DNA from: Terriglobia bacterium
GTDB taxonomy: Bacteria > Acidobacteriota > Terriglobia > Acidiferrales > UBA7541
Reading direction: 5' to 3'
DNA: 64,000 nt
Assembly (NCBI GenBank): GCA_020073585.1
Contig: JAIQEV010000001.1
Location: 95,311 to 159,310 of the forward strand
Of the stretch, positions 29,423 to 38,559 are shown in pieces. The position numbers and the translations under genes were made by a program. The stretch's first letter is position 1. Each line of letters opens with the position of its first letter. The notes under the pieces are model-generated. The model ran no database searches. It was given only the letters and a program-made list of their open reading frames with translations, and was not told the origin of the DNA.

Positions 29423-30508
29423 TCACGTTCGGCGACCGAGGAACGTACATTCCAATTTCCACAAGAATTCTTCTTTGTCGTGGGGTACGGCGACCCGTTG
29501 CAAAGCTAGCGGGTTGTTCCCGAACTGGACGGGGCCCGCCATCGAGGTCACCGCCGTCTGATACCCGGCCTCTTTTGTGACCTCCACAGTCTGCTCCGTC
29601 CAGTGTGGCTGCAGGATTGGCGAGGGATAGGAGAAGTGCGGCACAGGACTGCCCAGCTCTTCCTCGAGTCTGCGTTTCGATTCAACGCATTCCTTTTGAA
29701 ATTCCGCTATTGCCACTTGAGCGGCATTCGGATGCGTCAACGTATGAGACCCCACGATATGGCCCGAGCGCCGCAGACAGCGAACCTGCTCCCAATTCAT
29801 CATGCGAACATCCCGTGGGCTCAGCGGTTCGACTTCCAGCTCCTCCTCCAGTTTCCTGATGTGTTTCTCTTGAGTCTCGCCCGTGCTGCTGGCACAACGT
29901 CCCGCTGCAATCAGGAAGGCGACTTTTCGCGTCCTGGGTTCCACGAGATCACGTACGCAACCTTCCGTGGAATCTGTCCACGTTTTTTTGGCAGTTTTGC
30001 CAAAAGCATGACGGAGGCGGCAAAACCACGGAGCCCGGACCAGATCCACGGCACTCACCGTCACGTAGAAGGCGGCGGGCACCCCAAGGCTGTTCAGGAT
30101 CGGAGCGGCAAGTTCAGAATTGTCCGCGTAACCATCGTCAAATGTGACGGCAACCGGCCTTCGCGGCAGTCGTTTATCCCCGCGCAAAAAAAGCAAGACG
30201 TCGTCGAGCGTCACGGGATCGAATTTGCGGGCCACGAGCTCCATCTGTTCCGCAAAAACAGCCCTACCGTGAATGATGCCTGAGCCGATCGAATTCTCAT
30301 AGCGCTCCGGTTCATCCTGAATGGAGTGGTACTTCAGGATGACGATCCGCTGGGACGCAAATCTTGCAACGAGACGCAACAAACCATTCTTCGTCAGCGC
30401 GTTCTTGATGTGGTGCTTCAAGCTGGAGTTGCCGTTCACGGGACTCCTAAACCTCCGGCCGGAAAAACACGCCACGGCCCGGTCCTGCGGAGGGCAAAAA
30501 ACGCACAA
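29423..30508 (-). CDS. Polysaccharide deacetylase family protein
   Basis: 'PVAVTFDDGYADNSELAAPILNSLGVPAAFYVT' and 'HIVGSHTLTHPN' NodB-like motifs; start codon uncertain. Confidence 0.85.
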   Translation of the reverse strand: MCVFCPPQDRAVACFSGRRFRSPVNGNSSLKHHIKNALTKNGLLRLVARFASQRIVILKYHSIQDEPERYENSIGSGIIHGRAVFAEQMELVARKFDPVTLDDVLLFLRGDKRLPRRPVAVTFDDGYADNSELAAPILNSLGVPAAFYVTVSAVDLVRAPWFCRLRHAFGKTAKKTWTDSTEGCVRDLVEPRTRKVAFLIAAGRCASSTGETQEKHIRKLEEELEVEPLSPRDVRMMNWEQVRCLRRSGHIVGSHTLTHPNAAQVAIAEFQKECVESKRRLEEELGSPVPHFSYPSPILQPHWTEQTVEVTKEAGYQTAVTSMAGPVQFGNNPLALQRVAVPHDKEEFLWKLECTFLGRRT

Positions 30509-30544
30509 TTCCGGCGCCGCTCCTTATGGTTTTCGGGCTTCTGC

Positions 30545-31888
30545 TCATTCCAGAACCTGCAGCGGCGCGCAAGGATATATGGCAACGTTCAGTTGCTCCC
30601 GGTTTCCCTGTTCCTTGCGGACAATTTCCAGGATGTCCGGCCAACTCGATAGAATGCGCATGCCCCGCACCGCGGACGGCAAGCCGTCCGAATGGGTTGC
30701 GGTCCGATAGAGCCAAATCGGGTTCTTCGGTTTCCCCGGCGCTTGCGGAGAATTATTCTCGCCGCTTGGTTTTGCGTCCGGCTTCGATATGATTCTTGAG
30801 CGAAATCCGCCGGCAATCTTTCCGGCAATCTTTTTCGCCATCTCCGCCGGAGTCATCAAGGAGATGCGGCGGAGCCGGTCGCGCTGCTCATGAAATCGCG
30901 GCATGCGGACGATGGGGTAAACCCCATGGAAGCCCTCGCCTTCGCTGCAAGCCCCCAGTACGATGCGCGAAGCCCCTGGGGCCGCATACCGCAGCGGATA
31001 GATCCCCTTCATATGCACAAAGGTAAGCGACAAGTCGTTCGGATAGGCGTTGGAGATGACCACGTCCGCTGCGCCGGGTTTCGCGGTCCGGAAAGCCTCT
31101 CGGGCGAAGGCCACCTCCTGCTCGTAATAGATCCGGTAATCGCCACTGGTTACACGGACCGGATCCCGGTCGGAATTCACATGGACCGTAATCACCGTCC
31201 GTAATCCGATCATTTGGGCGATTTCATCCAAGTCTCTGCGAAAATCGTTTTGGGGGCCCAGGGCGCCCCATCCGGCACCTTTGTGCCGGCGGTGCAGCTG
31301 CGAGATGACCCGGAGGTCGAGCACGCCCAGCGCGATTTTCGATCCTCCCCCGAATCCGGCGGTGTTGTTGGGATAAACTCCTCCAATCCCCATCACAAAA
31401 TCCGCCGCCAGAACTTCCTTGTTGACGTGAACGGGTGTTCCGAGAGAGGTCTTGCCAATCCGCACTGTGTCTCGATACGGGTCGTGCAGCAGGAGACGGC
31501 ACACGGAGGCCGCCTGCGGGCCGATCTTGCGGAGCATCGCTTCCCGCTGTGGTGCGCCGTGGGATCCGCGGGCCATCAGAATGGTCACGTTGGATGCGGG
31601 GATTCCAGCCGCACTAAATTCTTCCAGCAAAAAAGGCATGACGCGCGCTGCGGGAGTGGGCCGGTTGACGTCATCCACGAGCACCAAAGGGCGAGATTTT
31701 CCCCGGCACAGTTCGCGAATTCTCGGTTGACCGAGAGGCCGTTCCAGGCGCTCAAGAATTTGCCGGTCGTTCAGGGGCGGAGGAGTTTTCGGCCAAAGAA
31801 TGGTCACATTCCATCCCGGGGGAAACTCCAAATGGAGGTTCGCATCCCCATACCATGCTCCCGTCCGGAGATGCTGTTCGATCATCAT
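30545..31888 (-). CDS. LarA-family (lactate racemase domain, DUF2088-like) protein
   Basis: 'RPLVLVDDVNRPTPAARVMPFLLEEFSAAGI', 'MARGSHGAP', 'NTAGFGGGSKIALGVLDLRVISQLHRRH'; start at MMIEQHL. Confidence 0.82.
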   Translation of the reverse strand: MMIEQHLRTGAWYGDANLHLEFPPGWNVTILWPKTPPPLNDRQILERLERPLGQPRIRELCRGKSRPLVLVDDVNRPTPAARVMPFLLEEFSAAGIPASNVTILMARGSHGAPQREAMLRKIGPQAASVCRLLLHDPYRDTVRIGKTSLGTPVHVNKEVLAADFVMGIGGVYPNNTAGFGGGSKIALGVLDLRVISQLHRRHKGAGWGALGPQNDFRRDLDEIAQMIGLRTVITVHVNSDRDPVRVTSGDYRIYYEQEVAFAREAFRTAKPGAADVVISNAYPNDLSLTFVHMKGIYPLRYAAPGASRIVLGACSEGEGFHGVYPIVRMPRFHEQRDRLRRISLMTPAEMAKKIAGKIAGGFRSRIISKPDAKPSGENNSPQAPGKPKNPIWLYRTATHSDGLPSAVRGMRILSSWPDILEIVRKEQGNREQLNVAIYPCAPLQVLE

Positions 31889-31893
31889 GGCGC

Positions 31894-32826
31894 TTATGCT
31901 TGGTTCTCTTGCAAACCGCCGCTCCGAGCATTCTGAGGCCGCTTCCTGGCGAGCACCAGGAATTGCGCACCAGTCGAGCGAAGGACGGGGCAGCGCATAT
32001 CCACGAAGCGCTGCAGAACACGATGTACGGCCACGCCCAGCCACTCCGGCAAGACCTTGCGGTAAAAGAAAGTAAAGGGCCCGAAACCCAGGGTCTCCGT
32101 GCGCACACGCTCGAGTCCCGCACCGGCGAAGAATGCGTCCACTTCGGACAAGGAATGCTGATAGGAACGAACTACGTTCGCCATCGGTGCGGGCTGGCTG
32201 GCGATCCCAAGAATCTTCTTGAGTGTTTGCCGGGTCCAGGCCAGGAAAGGTGACGTGACGGGGTCCAGCAGAAGCGCCAGACGCCATCGGTTGTCTGCGG
32301 TGAGCAGAAGGTATCCCCCCGGCTTCAGGACGCGCGCAAGTTCTGTAATCGCTTGCGCGGGCGACTGCAGCCACGGGATCACTCCGATCGAGAGCACCAG
32401 GCCAAACGCTTCATCTGAAAAAGCCAGATGATAGACGTCTCCCAGATTCGCATTCACACGGCTCCCGACGCCGGCCTCCGCGGCATTTTGGCGGGCGAGT
32501 TCAATCATGGGGGCAGCGGCATCCACCGCTTCTACGAAGTATCCCCGTTTTGCCAGGGCTACCGTCGCCAATCCAGCTCCGCACCCGACCTCCAAGACTT
32601 GTCTGTCCGTTGGCAACTTTAACTTATCTATCCACGCGAGAAACCTCGCCAGTCGCTGCTGGTGGATTTCCCCCCACAAATCCTGGCGGTGATACATAGT
32701 TTGCCAGTTGAGTGCTGAGGACTCGAAGTAAGCGACTGCCTTCTTGTCCTCAAGACTTGCTGAAGGCAACCTTCCCAAGAGTCCCCCTTCACAGCGATTC
32801 ACTGGGCCCTTAACCCCTTCCAGCAT
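31894..32826 (-). CDS. Class I SAM-dependent methyltransferase
   Basis: 'VLEVGCGAGLATVALAKRGYFVEAVDAAAPMIELA', 'VLKPGGYLLLTADN'. Confidence 0.88.
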   Translation of the reverse strand: MLEGVKGPVNRCEGGLLGRLPSASLEDKKAVAYFESSALNWQTMYHRQDLWGEIHQQRLARFLAWIDKLKLPTDRQVLEVGCGAGLATVALAKRGYFVEAVDAAAPMIELARQNAAEAGVGSRVNANLGDVYHLAFSDEAFGLVLSIGVIPWLQSPAQAITELARVLKPGGYLLLTADNRWRLALLLDPVTSPFLAWTRQTLKKILGIASQPAPMANVVRSYQHSLSEVDAFFAGAGLERVRTETLGFGPFTFFYRKVLPEWLGVAVHRVLQRFVDMRCPVLRSTGAQFLVLARKRPQNARSGGLQENQA

Positions 32827-32871
32827 CTATTCGTAGGTGAAAATCGGAAAAGTCGTTCTTTTACTGTACTA

Positions 32872-32887
32872 GCACTTTTTCTGCCAC
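32872..32887 (-). promoter_or_regulatory. Candidate sigma-54 promoter GTGGCAGAAAAAGTGC upstream of the methyltransferase-larA-deacetylase operon
   Basis: Reverse complement of gcactttttctgccac; TGGCA -24, GTGC -12, N10 spacing; 46 nt from the methyltransferase start. Confidence 0.5.
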
Positions 32888-33312
32888 CCCCTAAGCGCTT
32901 TTGAATCATCCAAACCTTGCTTACAAGCTTTCTTGCGGGATAGTGGCCGCTTTCTATTCGGCGACCGAAGCTGCGGCTTAACTCGAACAAACATAAGGAG
33001 CTATATCTCTTGCAGAGGTGAAGACTAGCACCATCTTGCTCGTTGTGCACGGCTTACAATTCGAGAGGAAGCGCTAAGGCCCTCATTTCCTCGCGCCCTG
33101 GAATTGGCATAGTTCCCAGCAATGAAGGGGAAGAGGCATTCTTGGGGTGTGAAAATCTTTTCCCTCTATCTAGCCAAGTGACGTGAATTGGCAGCGGATC
33201 TTCCTCCGAGCAACCCACAGGCAAATCCCCGTTACACTATGCTTCTTCAGTAACTTACGGACAAGATGTAAAAATTTCCCCTTAACCAAACTCACTGTGA
33301 AAGTGCAAAACT

Positions 33313-33328
33313 TTGGTATTCGGAGTGC
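33313..33328 (+). promoter_or_regulatory. Candidate sigma-54 promoter TTGGTATTCGGAGTGC upstream of the second receiver-less activator
   Basis: GG-N10-GC spacing with TTGG and TGC; 48 nt from the TTG start at 33376. Confidence 0.4.
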
Positions 33329-33375
33329 CATATCTTTGCATGATGTAGCAAATCGGTGAACTGGAGTAACAGATT

Positions 33376-34428
33376 TTGTCGGCATCAACGAAATTCGGTT
33401 ATCCCGCGATCTTGAAGGAACCGTTGCCTGATGCGGTGCTTTTTGGCCGAACAACGGCCATGCAGATAGTCCGCAACAAGGTCGAGAAACTCGCTGGTGC
33501 AGACGTGCCTGTCCTGATTCAGGGAGAGAGCGGAACGGGGAAAGAAGTATTGGCCGCGGCGATTCACCGTCGTTCCTGCGGCCAGAATCAACCTTTCATC
33601 AAGATCACCTGTCCCGCGATTCCTGCGGCCCTTCTGGAAAGCGAGCTTTTTGGCTACGAAAAGGGGGCCTTCACCGGAGCGAATGTTGCGAAGCCGGGCC
33701 GGGTAGAACTGGCGCATGGGGGCACCCTGTTTTTGGACGAGATTGCCGAGTTGGATCCGGCCCTGCAAGCCAAATTCTTGCAATTGTTGCAAGACGGCCA
33801 ATTCAGCCGGATTGGCGGTCAGGAAGACAAGACCGTGGAGGTTCACCTGATCTGCGCCACCAATCGGGATCTGGAAACGGAGGTCCAGGCCAAGCGTTTC
33901 CGCCAGGATCTTCTCTATCGGATCAACGTGTTCACGATTCATTTGCCGCCGCTTCGTCAGCGTCTGGAGGATATTCCCGAGCTGGCTGACCATTTGCTGC
34001 GGCTGTACAGCGCCATGTACAGCACCGCGCCCGGTCCCTTGTCCGCGGAACTCCTGCAACTGATGCAGAAGTACCACTGGCCGGGAAACATTCGGGAACT
34101 GGATAATCTGGTGCGGCGCTATGTAATTTTGGGTTCGGAGCAAGTCATCGGAAGCGAACTCCTGACAAGAACCCTCGCGGAGGTGATTCCCGAGGAACCC
34201 GAGGGCGGAGAGATCTCCCTGAAAAAATTGTCACGGCAGGCCGCCCGGGAATTGGAGCGGCGGATCATCCTGAAAGCGCTGGAAAGCAACGGATGGAATC
34301 GCAAACTGGTGGCGCGCAGCCTGAACATCAGCTATCGCGCGCTCCTGTACAAGATCAAGCAGGGTGGGATGCCTCCCAAGCGCAGTTTGCCCTCGAGAGC
34401 GCCGGAGCGGGTCCCGCCGGAAGACTGA
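33376..34428 (+). CDS. Sigma-54-dependent transcriptional activator without receiver domain
   Basis: 'GESGTGKEVLAAAIH', 'YEKGAFTGANVAKPGRVELAHGGTLFLDEIAEL', 'NISYRALLYKIKQGG'; TTG start with upstream GGAG. Confidence 0.92.
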   Translation: MSASTKFGYPAILKEPLPDAVLFGRTTAMQIVRNKVEKLAGADVPVLIQGESGTGKEVLAAAIHRRSCGQNQPFIKITCPAIPAALLESELFGYEKGAFTGANVAKPGRVELAHGGTLFLDEIAELDPALQAKFLQLLQDGQFSRIGGQEDKTVEVHLICATNRDLETEVQAKRFRQDLLYRINVFTIHLPPLRQRLEDIPELADHLLRLYSAMYSTAPGPLSAELLQLMQKYHWPGNIRELDNLVRRYVILGSEQVIGSELLTRTLAEVIPEEPEGGEISLKKLSRQAARELERRIILKALESNGWNRKLVARSLNISYRALLYKIKQGGMPPKRSLPSRAPERVPPED

Positions 34429-34499
34429 AAGGACCTGCGGGTTGTGAGCAAGACAAGATGTCTAATTTCGCCGGATGTTATTCGGGAAGGTGACAGGTA

Positions 34500-36089
34500 A
34501 TGGACGATTTTAACGAAGCGAAGCCGTTTGACACGAAGCTGTATTGGGATATCGCGATCCGCAGGCGCTGGTGGCTGCTGGGGCCGTTATTCGGAATCGG
34601 CTTGATTGCCTTTGGCGTGGCGCTGCTATGGCCCCCGGTCTACCGTTCCGAAGCGCTGATCTTGGTGGAACAGCAGAAGGTTCCGGCCAAGTATGTGACG
34701 CCCAACGTGGTGTCCGACCTCGATAGCCGCCTGCAAAGCATGACCCAGCAGATCATGAGCCGGACGCGTCTGGAAAGCCTGATCAAGCAATTCAACTTGT
34801 ATTCCCGGGAACGCACCCGCTCGACCATGGACGAGATCGTGGACAAGATGCGCGGAGACATCGTGATTCAGGCGGTGCAGCCGGGATACGGAAAAGAAGA
34901 TCAGACCACCGCATTTCGTATCTATTACTCCGCGGAAGACTCGCGGATCGCGCAGCAAGTGAATAACGAGCTGACTTCGCTCTTCATCGAGAAGAGTCTC
35001 GAGGCCCGTGCCCAGCAATCCATCAACACGACCGGTTTTCTCCAGAATCAGCTGGAACAGGCGCGCAAGGATCTAGCGCAGCAGGAAGAACAGTTGCGCC
35101 AGTACAAGATGCGCTACCTGGGAGAGCTTCCTCAGCAGGAACAGAGTAATCTGCAGATTCTGAACAGCCTGGAACTGCAATTGCAATCGGCCACGGACGC
35201 GCTGGGCCGAGCCGAACAGCAGAGAATCTACCTGCAATCGCTGCGTTCGGAGTATCGAGCCATGACGGAATCCGCCGGGAAAGGCGGGCTGACCGGCCCG
35301 TCTCCCACCGAAAGCGTCCCGGATGCCGCGCTGCGGGAGCTGCGCAAGCAGCAGGCCGAGCTCGAGGCAAAGTACACGCCCCAGCACCCGGACGTCGTGC
35401 GGGTCAAAGAGCAGATTGCGCAATGGGAAGAGCTCAAGAAGCGCGCGGAAAAACCCTCACCGGCCTCCGCGGGTCAGCAGACGGAAACGGCGACCGAGAT
35501 CAGCGGCCAACCGGCGCTCGCCGAAGTGGAGAGCCGCCTGAAGGCCATCGAAGCGGAGATCTCGAATAACAAGCAACATGCGGAAAAACTCCGCAAGCAG
35601 ATCGAGGGAGTGCAGGGGCGCCTGAGCCTCACGCCGGTGCGGGAGCAGCAGCTTGCCGAGGTCACGCGGAATTATCAGAACTCGCGCCAATACTACCAAT
35701 CCTTGCTGGAAAAGGAGCTGGAGTCGGAGCTGGCCACCAACCTGGAAAAACGCCAGGAAGGCGAGCAGTTCCGGATCATTGATCCCCCCAGCCTGCCCGA
35801 TAAGCCGTACAAGCCCAACCGCCCGATGATCATCCTCGGGGGCTGGCTCATCGGATTCTGCGCTGGTGCGGGCCTGCTGGCCTTGCGGGAATTCATGGAC
35901 GGTTCCCTGCGCGGCGAAAAAGATCTGCAAGCGCAAACGTCACTGCCTATCTTGGTCCGCATCCCGGTCATGTACTCGGCGTGGCAGCGGAAGTCCGGGA
36001 GGATGCGCTTGGTGATGGAAGTAGCCATTTTGGCCTTGTTGACGGTGGTTTCCTTGGGAGTTGCGATTTATACGTATCGGTTGAGTTGA
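34500..36089 (+). CDS. Wzz/GumC-type polysaccharide chain-length determinant protein
   Basis: TM-flanked coiled-coil protein; 'YWDIAIRRRWWLLGPLFGIGLIAFGVALLWPPVYRSEALILVEQQ', 'PSLPDKPYKPNRPMIILGGWLIGF'. Confidence 0.9.
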   Translation: MDDFNEAKPFDTKLYWDIAIRRRWWLLGPLFGIGLIAFGVALLWPPVYRSEALILVEQQKVPAKYVTPNVVSDLDSRLQSMTQQIMSRTRLESLIKQFNLYSRERTRSTMDEIVDKMRGDIVIQAVQPGYGKEDQTTAFRIYYSAEDSRIAQQVNNELTSLFIEKSLEARAQQSINTTGFLQNQLEQARKDLAQQEEQLRQYKMRYLGELPQQEQSNLQILNSLELQLQSATDALGRAEQQRIYLQSLRSEYRAMTESAGKGGLTGPSPTESVPDAALRELRKQQAELEAKYTPQHPDVVRVKEQIAQWEELKKRAEKPSPASAGQQTETATEISGQPALAEVESRLKAIEAEISNNKQHAEKLRKQIEGVQGRLSLTPVREQQLAEVTRNYQNSRQYYQSLLEKELESELATNLEKRQEGEQFRIIDPPSLPDKPYKPNRPMIILGGWLIGFCAGAGLLALREFMDGSLRGEKDLQAQTSLPILVRIPVMYSAWQRKSGRMRLVMEVAILALLTVVSLGVAIYTYRLS

Positions 36090-36172
36090 GCTGGGACGAT
36101 CGTTTGCAAAGGATCACCAGGCGGGAATGCGGCGGTTCTCGGGACAATTTCCGCTCGTGATGAGGAGAAAAA

Positions 36173-37054
36173 GTGAGCCGGATATTTGACGCACTGCGCA
36201 GGTCGGAGCAAGAGAAGAGCGGGAAAGGCTCGTCCACGCCCTGGACAAAGAGCCTTTCGGCAGAACAGCCGAGGGTGTCCCTGGACAACCTTCCTGCCGG
36301 ATTCGAAGGTGTCCAGCGGGTGGCCCTGCGCATCCCGCCGGAGAAGCACATCGTAACCTGTGGTGACAATCTGAGTCCGGGAGCGGAACGCTTCCGAGTC
36401 TTGCGCCATCGTCTGCAGAGGATCCGGGCAGATCGCCCACTCAACAAGCTACTGGTCTCGAGTGCCGTTCCCCGAGAGGGGAAGACCCTGGTGGCCATCA
36501 ATCTGGCGTTCAGCCTGGCGCGAACCTCGCGGCGGGTCCTGCTGATCGACGCGGATTTGCGGCATCCCAGCGTTCACGAAGTTCTTGGGATCCAGGCCAT
36601 GCCCGGCCTGGCTGAAGTTCTGCATTGCGAAATCGATGCGCGAAGTGCGATTCGGTGCCTGGACCCGGGGAATCTTTATTACCTGCCCGCGGGCCGTCCG
36701 CCGGCGAACCCGGGTGAATTGCTGCAGGAACCTCTGTTGGGGGAATTGATGAAGGAGGGGCTTAACGCGTTTGACTGGGTGGTGGTGGACTCCGCGCCGA
36801 TTACGCTTTTTGCGGACACGCCGCATCTGGCCGGGCACGTTGACGGCACGGTGTTGGTGACGCGCGTGGGGGTCACGCCAGCCGACGCGGTGCAGTCCGC
36901 ACTGACCGCAATCGAGGGAAACTTCGTTGCCGGAGTGGTGCTGAACGGTGGTTCCAACCCCAGCAATGGGCACTACGATAACTACTATGGCGATGCTGCC
37001 GATCGGAATATCTATTTCCAGTCCGAACCGGAAGCGGGAAACGAGAAGAGTTGA
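36173..37054 (+). CDS. CpsD/CapB-type bacterial tyrosine kinase
   Basis: 'LLVSSAVPREGKTLVAINLAFSLARTSRRVLLIDADLRHPS' Walker A/A'; C-terminal tyrosine cluster 'GHYDNYYGDAADRNIYF'. Confidence 0.9.
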   Translation: MSRIFDALRRSEQEKSGKGSSTPWTKSLSAEQPRVSLDNLPAGFEGVQRVALRIPPEKHIVTCGDNLSPGAERFRVLRHRLQRIRADRPLNKLLVSSAVPREGKTLVAINLAFSLARTSRRVLLIDADLRHPSVHEVLGIQAMPGLAEVLHCEIDARSAIRCLDPGNLYYLPAGRPPANPGELLQEPLLGELMKEGLNAFDWVVVDSAPITLFADTPHLAGHVDGTVLVTRVGVTPADAVQSALTAIEGNFVAGVVLNGGSNPSNGHYDNYYGDAADRNIYFQSEPEAGNEKS

Positions 37055-37058
37055 CGGC

Positions 37059-38450
37059 GTGGTTAAAATATTCGATGCCTACGTCCCGTTGCGCACGCTG
37101 CTCCTGGCAGTGTCGGAAACGATGCTTGTTTTCTGCGCGATGGTGGCGGCGGTTTTCCTGCGATTCGGCGTCGATGCCGAGCTGACGCTCAGCTATCAGC
37201 AGGGATTCCTGAAAGTGGCGATCGTTTGCGCCTTGCTCATCATGAGCCTTTACTATTTCGACCTTTACGATTCCCTCGTGCTCAGCAACCCCCGCGAGGT
37301 TTTGTCGCGCTTGATCGTTGTGCTGGGGGTGGTGTGCCTGCTCACGGCGTTTCTGTATTACATCTTTCCGCCGCTGCAGCTGGGGCGCGGAATTTTCATG
37401 ATTGGAATGGTTCTCGTCGGCATTTCCCTGACGGCCTCGCGCGAACTCTTTTTCGCCCTGAATCGCTCCTCCCGCTTTGCCGATTCGACGATCCTGCTGG
37501 GGGATGGCCCGCTGGCCCGGTCGCTGGCCGCGGAAATCACCCCTCGTCACGAACTGGGGATGCGTCTGGTCGGCTACATCGGAATGTCGTCGCACGCGGC
37601 TCCCGGCCTGAATGGGCTGCCGCTGCTCGGAAAGCCGGAGGATCTCGGCACGCTGATCGCCGAGAAACACATTAAACGGATCATTGTCGCGCTGCAGGAC
37701 CGCCGCAGCACGATGCCGGTGCGGGAACTGCTGGCTCTGCGCTTGAAAGGATTTCAGGTCCAGGACGGAGGCAGTCTGCTCGAAAGAATCTCGGGGAAAA
37801 TCGAGGTCGATCAACTGCACCCCAGCTGGCTGATCTTCTCCAGCGGATTTCGGCTGCAGCCATCCGTTCTCCTGGTGCAGCGGTTAATGGCGATTGTCGT
37901 TTCTCTGGTCCTCTTGCTGGCCGTGTTGCCGCTGGTTCCCATCATCGCCCTGTTGATCAAACTCACTTCCCGAGGGCCGGTGTTCTACCGCCAGAAGCGC
38001 GTGGGGAAGAACGGCAGCGTGTTTTATTGCTACAAATTCCGGACGATGCGGGCCGACGCCGAGGCGGACACCGGTCCGACGTGGGCCAGCGACAGCGATC
38101 CGCGCATTACGCCCGTGGGGCGTTTTCTGCGCGTCGCGCGTCTCGATGAAATCCCTCAGCTCTGGAACGTGTTTCGCGGGGACATGAATTTCGTGGGTCC
38201 TCGCCCCGAACGGCCGGAATTCGATGCTTCGCTCAAGCAGGGAATCCCGTACTACTACTTGCGCCAGATTGTTCGCCCTGGGATTACCGGGTGGGCGCAG
38301 ATCAATTGCGGTTATGGTGCGTCGTTGGAGCAGTCCAAGGAAAAGATGCGCTACGACCTCTATTACATCAAGAACATGTCGCTGGCCCTCGACCTGCTGA
38401 TTGTCTTTCAAACGGTCAAGACCGTGCTTTTCGGGCGAGGCGCAAGGTGA
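37059..38450 (+). CDS. Exopolysaccharide polyprenyl glycosylphosphotransferase (exosortase-system EpsB2-like)
   Basis: 'KLTSRGPVFYRQKRVGKNGSVFYCYKFRTMRADAEADTGPTWA', 'RLDEIPQLWNVFRGDMNFVGPRPERPEF'; GTG start at 37059. Confidence 0.92.
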   Translation: MVKIFDAYVPLRTLLLAVSETMLVFCAMVAAVFLRFGVDAELTLSYQQGFLKVAIVCALLIMSLYYFDLYDSLVLSNPREVLSRLIVVLGVVCLLTAFLYYIFPPLQLGRGIFMIGMVLVGISLTASRELFFALNRSSRFADSTILLGDGPLARSLAAEITPRHELGMRLVGYIGMSSHAAPGLNGLPLLGKPEDLGTLIAEKHIKRIIVALQDRRSTMPVRELLALRLKGFQVQDGGSLLERISGKIEVDQLHPSWLIFSSGFRLQPSVLLVQRLMAIVVSLVLLLAVLPLVPIIALLIKLTSRGPVFYRQKRVGKNGSVFYCYKFRTMRADAEADTGPTWASDSDPRITPVGRFLRVARLDEIPQLWNVFRGDMNFVGPRPERPEFDASLKQGIPYYYLRQIVRPGITGWAQINCGYGASLEQSKEKMRYDLYYIKNMSLALDLLIVFQTVKTVLFGRGAR

Positions 38451-38559
38451 GCGGGGACTGTTCGGTGAGCCGTTTCGCGAAAACCATTTTGCGTACGATT
38501 CGCGCAGTTCTATGACGGATTTGATCTCTGCGTGACGCCGTGGTTGCCGGGAAGGACAG

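Noticed and set aside
33231-33254. Activator binding site GTTAC-N14-GTAAC upstream of the 33376 gene
   Set aside because: Only 5-bp arms and no convincing second copy at the other promoters, so chance is likely.
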